DNA of 48,652 nucleotides, from positions 1 through 48,652 of the forward strand of contig UQFG01000013.1 of the NCBI GenBank assembly GCA_900540175.1. The letters run 5' to 3'. The stretch is from an uncultured Mollicutes bacterium. GTDB lineage: Bacteria; Bacillota_I; Bacilli_A; Acholeplasmatales; Anaeroplasmataceae. Under the pieces are notes generated by a model. It was not told the DNA's origin, ran no database searches, and worked only from the letters and a program-made list of their open reading frames with translations. Positions 44,890-48,652 of this stretch are shown here, one piece after another. Position 1 is the stretch's first letter. Every line of letters begins with the position of its first letter. The position numbers and the translations under genes were made by a program.

Positions 44890-45468
44890 TTCCTTTTCTT
44901 TTTGCAGCAAAGCTTTTTTCACAAACGAAATCGGACTGATAACGGGAATGCAAAAATCCTTTTCATCCAACATTAAAAAATGCGTACAAGCCAAAAGAAC
45001 ACACGCATAAGATTTTAACTGTTCATTGATTTTTTTCAGTTCTTCTGCAATATTTTTTTGATACTGGATCGCCGCAATCAAATCACCGCCATCCATTACC
45101 GTCAAATCGGGATATCGCTGTTTGGCCAAAAGGCATGTTACGGCCGATCCTAAAAGGACGGCACCTTCTTGATGGATGGTTCCTTCCAAATATTGAAAAA
45201 TCCCTTCGATCGGAAAAGACATACTTTCCTTTAAAAACGGCAAAACCGAAAGCGAAAGCGTATTGCAAGCCAATAAAATCATATCGACATTCTGTTTTAT
45301 TAAAAACTGTACCAAATAAAAAGCCCTGGCACATAAAAAATTTTTACTCTTGTTTCCGTAAGGAAAAAAAGCCTCATCCATCACAACCACAAACGAATGG
45401 CCGGACGCATTCAAGGCTTTCGCAACGGCAAGACCGCCCCTACCGCTATCAATTAATCCGATTTTCAT
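44869..45468 (-). CDS. Glutamate-racemase-like protein, short form
   Basis: A 199-residue protein of the Asp/Glu racemase family. MurI marks are present: IGLIDSGRGG (D7, S8), PYGNKS, LACNTLS (C68) and LACTHFLML (C161, H163). It is 60-70 residues shorter than typical MurI (~265), mainly between the two Cys motifs and at the C-terminus, and the usual DSGVGG carries Arg in place of Val. Both catalytic Cys are kept, so activity is possible. Its gene is convergent with rnjA and follows the ABC-F gene by 50 bases. Role in D-glutamate supply is plausible but unproven. Confidence 0.75.
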   Translation of the reverse strand: MKIGLIDSGRGGLAVAKALNASGHSFVVVMDEAFFPYGNKSKNFLCARAFYLVQFLIKQNVDMILLACNTLSLSVLPFLKESMSFPIEGIFQYLEGTIHQEGAVLLGSAVTCLLAKQRYPDLTVMDGGDLIAAIQYQKNIAEELKKINEQLKSYACVLLACTHFLMLDEKDFCIPVISPISFVKKALLQKEKELRLGSS

Positions 45469-45518
45469 AGTTCTTCGCCTCTTTTAATTTTATGAGGCAA
45501 AAGAAATTTTAAGACTTC

Positions 45519-47072
45519 TTATATCAGTTTTGTCGTCCATGATTCGGCATCCAGTACATCCGTAACCACATCCTGATAAAATTCCTTTTCGTGACAAACC
45601 AAAACAATCGTTCCTTTAAATGCTTTCAAGGCTTCTTTTAAAGATTCTTTGGCCAACACATCCAAGTGATTGGTCGGTTCATCTAAAAAAAGCGTATTGC
45701 ATTCTTGCAACATAATTTTGCAAAGTCTTACCTTTGCCGCCTCTCCGCCCGATAAAACGATCATCAACGATTCGATTTTATCTTTAGTCAGCCCGCAGGC
45801 CGCCAGAGCCCCTCGCACCTCGGCATTGGTCATGGACGGATAGGCTTGCCATATTTCTTCCAAAGCCGTATTTTTAGAAAAATTTTCTTCTTGGACGAAA
45901 TAGCCATACCGTGCATTGTAATCCAATTCACACTTTCCCGATAACGGAGGGATGAGTCCCAACAACGTTTTCAAAAGCGTCGTTTTACCGATGCCGTTGG
46001 CACCTTTAATCGCTACTTTCTGACCTCGTTCGATCACAAAATCAAGCGGCTTGCTTAAAGCTTCGTCATAACCGATCACCAATTTTTCCGCTACGACGAC
46101 AAATTTGCCGGAAGCGGGGCTTTCTTTAAAACGAAACGTCGGTTTGATTTGTTCTTTGGCTTTATCCAGTATTTCCATTTTATCCAAAATACGCTGTCTG
46201 GATTTGGCTAGGTCTGTTGTTGCCACCCGCGCTTTGTTTTTGGCAATGAATTCTTTTAAATGAGCGATTTCTTTTTGTTGTTTTTCATAGGCCAAATTTT
46301 GATGTCTTTTCTTGATTTCATACATTTGCATAAAGGCATCGTAATTGCCGGTATATCTAGTTAAAATACCGTCTTCCATATGGTAAACTACATTGATGAC
46401 CGCATTTAAAAACGCAATATCATGCGACACTAAAATAAAAGCATTTTCGTAATTTATCAAATAATTTTGCAACCAAAAAATTTGAGCTTCATCCAAAAAA
46501 TTGGTCGGTTCATCCAAAATCAAAATCATCGGTTGCGCCAACAAGAGTTTTGTCAATAAAACTTTTGAGCGCTGGCCGCCGGAAAGAAGCGAAACATCAT
46601 GATCCAGCCCCAAATCCTTTAATCCCAAACCGTAAGTCACTTCTTCTATTTTGGATTCCAACGTATAAAAACCGCTCGATTCCAGTTCCGATTGGATTTC
46701 GCCGGTTTCTTCCAATAACTGCGTCATTTCTTCTTCACTGCAAGAAGCCATTTGTTCGTAAAGTTCGTTCAACTCTTTTTCCAAATCGTACATCGGTTGA
46801 AAGGCTTCTTTCAAAACTTCGCGAATCGTTTTTCCTTTAGAAAGCGTCGTATACTGGTCCAAATAACCGGTTGTGATGCGTTTGCACCATTCGATTTTAC
46901 CGGTATCCGGTGTAATAGCACCGGTAATCAAGCGAATAAACGTCGACTTTCCTTCTCCATTTAACCCAATCAAACCGACATGTTCATTTTTTTGCAACAC
47001 GAATGAGGCGTGATCCAAAATGGTTCGCTGCCCAAAGGAAAACGATACATCCGATACTTTTAAAATACTCAT
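45519..47072 (-). CDS. ABC-F family ATPase
   Basis: A 517-residue protein with two ABC domains and no membrane part: Walker A GLNGEGKST (35-43) and GANGIGKTT, signatures LSGGQRSKV and LSGGEAAKV, Walker B LILDEPTNFLD and LFLDEPTNHLD, and a linker coiled coil between the domains (about 235-310). ABC-F proteins act on ribosomes, either in translation (YkpA/YbiT-like) or in antibiotic protection. Length and linker fit the housekeeping groups more than resistance forms. It is the last gene of the chromate-transporter operon. Confidence 0.88.
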   Translation of the reverse strand: MSILKVSDVSFSFGQRTILDHASFVLQKNEHVGLIGLNGEGKSTFIRLITGAITPDTGKIEWCKRITTGYLDQYTTLSKGKTIREVLKEAFQPMYDLEKELNELYEQMASCSEEEMTQLLEETGEIQSELESSGFYTLESKIEEVTYGLGLKDLGLDHDVSLLSGGQRSKVLLTKLLLAQPMILILDEPTNFLDEAQIFWLQNYLINYENAFILVSHDIAFLNAVINVVYHMEDGILTRYTGNYDAFMQMYEIKKRHQNLAYEKQQKEIAHLKEFIAKNKARVATTDLAKSRQRILDKMEILDKAKEQIKPTFRFKESPASGKFVVVAEKLVIGYDEALSKPLDFVIERGQKVAIKGANGIGKTTLLKTLLGLIPPLSGKCELDYNARYGYFVQEENFSKNTALEEIWQAYPSMTNAEVRGALAACGLTKDKIESLMIVLSGGEAAKVRLCKIMLQECNTLFLDEPTNHLDVLAKESLKEALKAFKGTIVLVCHEKEFYQDVVTDVLDAESWTTKLI

Positions 47073-47081
47073 AAAATCCTC

Positions 47082-47729
47082 TTAAAACTGAAAAATAATA
47101 CCCAAAACAGCCGCCAACGCAATATAAAGGATCGGATGTTTCTTATATTTGAAAATCAAAAAGCCTAAAAACAAGGCCAGGGCTAACGATTTGTAATCGA
47201 AAAAGGCCAGACAGGCATCGGATAAACTACCCCAGATATCCGTCCAAAAATTCGATGCGTTGATATTGACAAAGGCATCTTTGGCTGCCTGCGGACGAAT
47301 GATCGACATTTCCAAAACCGAATAAGCCGCCGAACAAATCAATCCGAAAGAAGCCGCCCGCAAACCGTAAAAAGCCCATTTGACGTATTTGGAGTCTTTA
47401 AATTTATTCAAAAACTGGCAAATGATCAAAATGACCAAAATAGACGGACAAACCAAACCGAACGTTGCAAAACAGCCGCCGACAAAACCCATAAAAACGT
47501 TATTGCCGAATTCTTGATAGCCAACCAAATAGCCGATATACGTGGACATATTGACTCCGAGCGCGCCCGGTGTCGATTCACTGATCGCAACCATATTGGC
47601 CAGTTGTTCTTGGGAAAACCACCCGGTTTCCTGACCCAATTCTTCTAAGAAAGGAAGTGTTGCCAAACCGCCGCCAAACGCACATAATCCAATGACAAAA
47701 AATTTCCAAAACAATAAAAGCAAGATCAT
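47082..47729 (-). CDS. chrA: Chromate transporter family protein, second half
   Basis: A 215-residue membrane protein with the CHR domain (FWKFFVIGLCAFGGGLATLPFLEELGQETGWF, then ESTPGALGVNMSTYIGY). It is one of a pair of short CHR proteins that together act as one ChrA-type transporter of chromate or other oxyanions. It lies one base after the first half and nine bases before the ABC-F gene. Confidence 0.85.
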   Translation of the reverse strand: MILLLLFWKFFVIGLCAFGGGLATLPFLEELGQETGWFSQEQLANMVAISESTPGALGVNMSTYIGYLVGYQEFGNNVFMGFVGGCFATFGLVCPSILVILIICQFLNKFKDSKYVKWAFYGLRAASFGLICSAAYSVLEMSIIRPQAAKDAFVNINASNFWTDIWGSLSDACLAFFDYKSLALALFLGFLIFKYKKHPILYIALAAVLGIIFQF

Positions 47730-47730
47730 T

Positions 47731-48333
47731 TTACTTTTCCTCCTCTTTCTTGTTTTTCAACTCTTCCAACGTCTTTTTTGCCTCGTCTTTATCCTTTTTC
47801 TGGCGAATCAACCCGACGATAATGCCGATGATGCCGGCCACGATCACATACGAATAAAGCGGAATGACCGGAACAAAAATGGATAGAAACAAAATCAACG
47901 CCGCCACAATCAACGTAATGACATCGACCACACTTTTCTTGGATAGTTTTAAAATCGCCGATAAAATCAAAACAAAAACACAAACCCGAATCGCGGCAAA
48001 AGCCGATTTGACTTGAGCAATGTCCATAAAATTATTTAAAATCGTCGCAATGACGAAAATCACAATCAAAGCCGGAAAAACAAAACCAAGCGTAGCGACG
48101 ATGCCGCCCAAAATACCTTTGATTTTATAACCGATAAACGTCGATACGTTAACGGCAATCGCTCCGGGCGTACATTGACCGATGGCATAATAATCCGCCA
48201 TTTCTTCTTCGGTTGCCCACCCTCTTTTTTCAACCAATTCTTTTTGCAACAATGGTAATAACGCGTATCCGCCACCGAAATTGACAGCTCCCAATTTGAA
48301 AAAAATCCAAAACAAAGCCCACAATTTTTTCAT
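47731..48333 (-). CDS. chrA: Chromate transporter family protein, first half
   Basis: A 200-residue partner of the following gene with the same motifs (LGAVNFGGGYALLPLLQKELVEKRGW and CTPGAIAVNVSTFIGYKIKG). Short CHR pairs are common in Firmicutes. The ATG at 48333 with GGGGAG before it is used; 16 further codons upstream lack a site. Confidence 0.85.
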   Translation of the reverse strand: MKKLWALFWIFFKLGAVNFGGGYALLPLLQKELVEKRGWATEEEMADYYAIGQCTPGAIAVNVSTFIGYKIKGILGGIVATLGFVFPALIVIFVIATILNNFMDIAQVKSAFAAIRVCVFVLILSAILKLSKKSVVDVITLIVAALILFLSIFVPVIPLYSYVIVAGIIGIIVGLIRQKKDKDEAKKTLEELKNKKEEEK

Positions 48334-48371
48334 GCTTTCACTCCCCCTAAACTTTAATAAATCAATTAATT

Positions 48372-48400
48372 TGTATATCACAATTTTAAGGAAAAATCAA
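48372..48400 (-). promoter_or_regulatory. Promoter of the chrA pair
   Basis: Minus-strand TTGATT (48395-48400), 17-bp spacer, TATACA (48372-48377) with extended TGA. Confidence 0.5.
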
Positions 48401-48514
48401 TCTTTTTTTACAGCATAACCCAAAAATGTAAACTGTAAAACAAAAGTTTCTTGTTAATATAAAGTCCGTAAGTCTAAAAATTTTTTTATTTTCAGATTGA
48501 ATGAAATCCAATCC

Positions 48515-48552
48515 GACAAAATAGCCGGTCCAAATTTAAATTTAGGCCGGCT
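48515..48552 (-). terminator. Probable terminator of the edge gene
   Basis: AGCCGG and CCGGCT arms (48523-48528 and 48547-48552) enclose a second self-complementary AT-rich core; a short T tract follows on the minus strand. It lies just beyond the stop of the partial gene. Confidence 0.6.
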
Positions 48553-48558
48553 CCATCG

Positions 48559-48652
48559 TCATAAATTCTTCTTTTGTTGGTTTTCCACAGCATGCATCAA
48601 TGTTTCGGCAATATGCCTTTGTACCTGTTCCGGTGTTTCATCAAAACCATAT
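48559..48652 (-). CDS. C-terminal end of an unknown protein (partial)
   Basis: The last ~30 codons of a leftward gene that enters from the right edge. The frame is open to the edge, the end reads HIAETLMHAVENQQKKNL then TGA, and a hairpin follows. The peptide is helical and charged; I cannot name a family. Confidence 0.5.
   Translation of the reverse strand, partial: YGFDETPEQVQRHIAETLMHAVENQQKKNL

Noticed and set aside
1..48652. tRNA genes, CRISPR arrays, insertion sequences or prophage genes
   Set aside because: Intergenic gaps are short and contain promoters, terminators and leaders; no cloverleaf, spaced repeats, transposase or phage motif was found by eye.

Overview
The window is chromosomal DNA of a low-to-mid GC Firmicute. 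Evidence: the 5' end of a 16S rRNA gene with a Bacillus-type leader, near-consensus TTGACA/TATAAT promoters (many with a TGn extended -10), GGAGG ribosome binding sites, an L10 leader with an attenuator, RNase J, RqcH, a cre (CcpA) site and a thioesterase of the FatA type. UGA is a stop codon at the end of clearly intact genes, so a Mycoplasma-type code is excluded. An Erysipelotrichia-like lineage is my guess from the 16S start and gene content; it is not proven. No CRISPR array, insertion sequence, prophage or tRNA gene was seen.

Region 1 (1-213) holds the first bases of a leftward rRNA operon and its promoter. Region 2 (214-18203) is the accessory part: a leftward cluster of about 16 genes for uptake and breakdown of an acidic (uronate-containing) polysaccharide, plus a divergent SGNH esterase. 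Transcription starts at a promoter near 17050 that overlaps a cre site. The order is: membrane protein, two LplB/YtcP-type permeases, a 685-residue lipoprotein that binds the substrate, a long hairpin, two unknown membrane proteins, the CUT1 ATPase, two more unknown membrane proteins, two heparinase II/III-family lyases, a KdgF-like cupin, a KduD/DEH-reductase-like SDR, a PL38/alginate-lyase-like enzyme, an IclR regulator and a GH105 unsaturated uronyl hydrolase. None of the enzymes has a signal peptide. The model is therefore import of sizeable oligosaccharides, cytoplasmic cleavage by the lyases, removal of unsaturated uronate by GH105, ring opening by the cupin and reduction by the SDR. The exact polymer cannot be read from the sequence.

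Region 3 (18236-33650) is mixed housekeeping: an Eis-like acetyltransferase, a GerE-like single-domain regulator, a DUF3137-like protein, uvrC, a PF06541 membrane protein, rpoZ, gmk, rqcH with a methyltransferase, an orphan HPt protein, an M18 aminopeptidase, an acyl-ACP thioesterase, hslO, a RecQ helicase and galE. A consensus promoter that fires straight into a terminator hairpin lies between the thioesterase gene and hslO.

Region 4 (33720-36732) is the ribosomal block rplK-rplA-rplJ-rplL followed by a YbxB-like methyltransferase, with probable L1 sites, the L10 leader and a consensus promoter. rpoB, the usual next gene, is absent.

Region 5 (36755-48652) holds a 1-Cys Bcp-type peroxiredoxin, a diaminopentanoate-dehydrogenase-like oxidoreductase, ferritin, a MATE exporter, a sirtuin with prolyl-tRNA synthetase, RNase J, a shortened glutamate-racemase-like protein, an ABC-F ATPase with a split chromate transporter pair, and the last codons of a gene that runs off the window.
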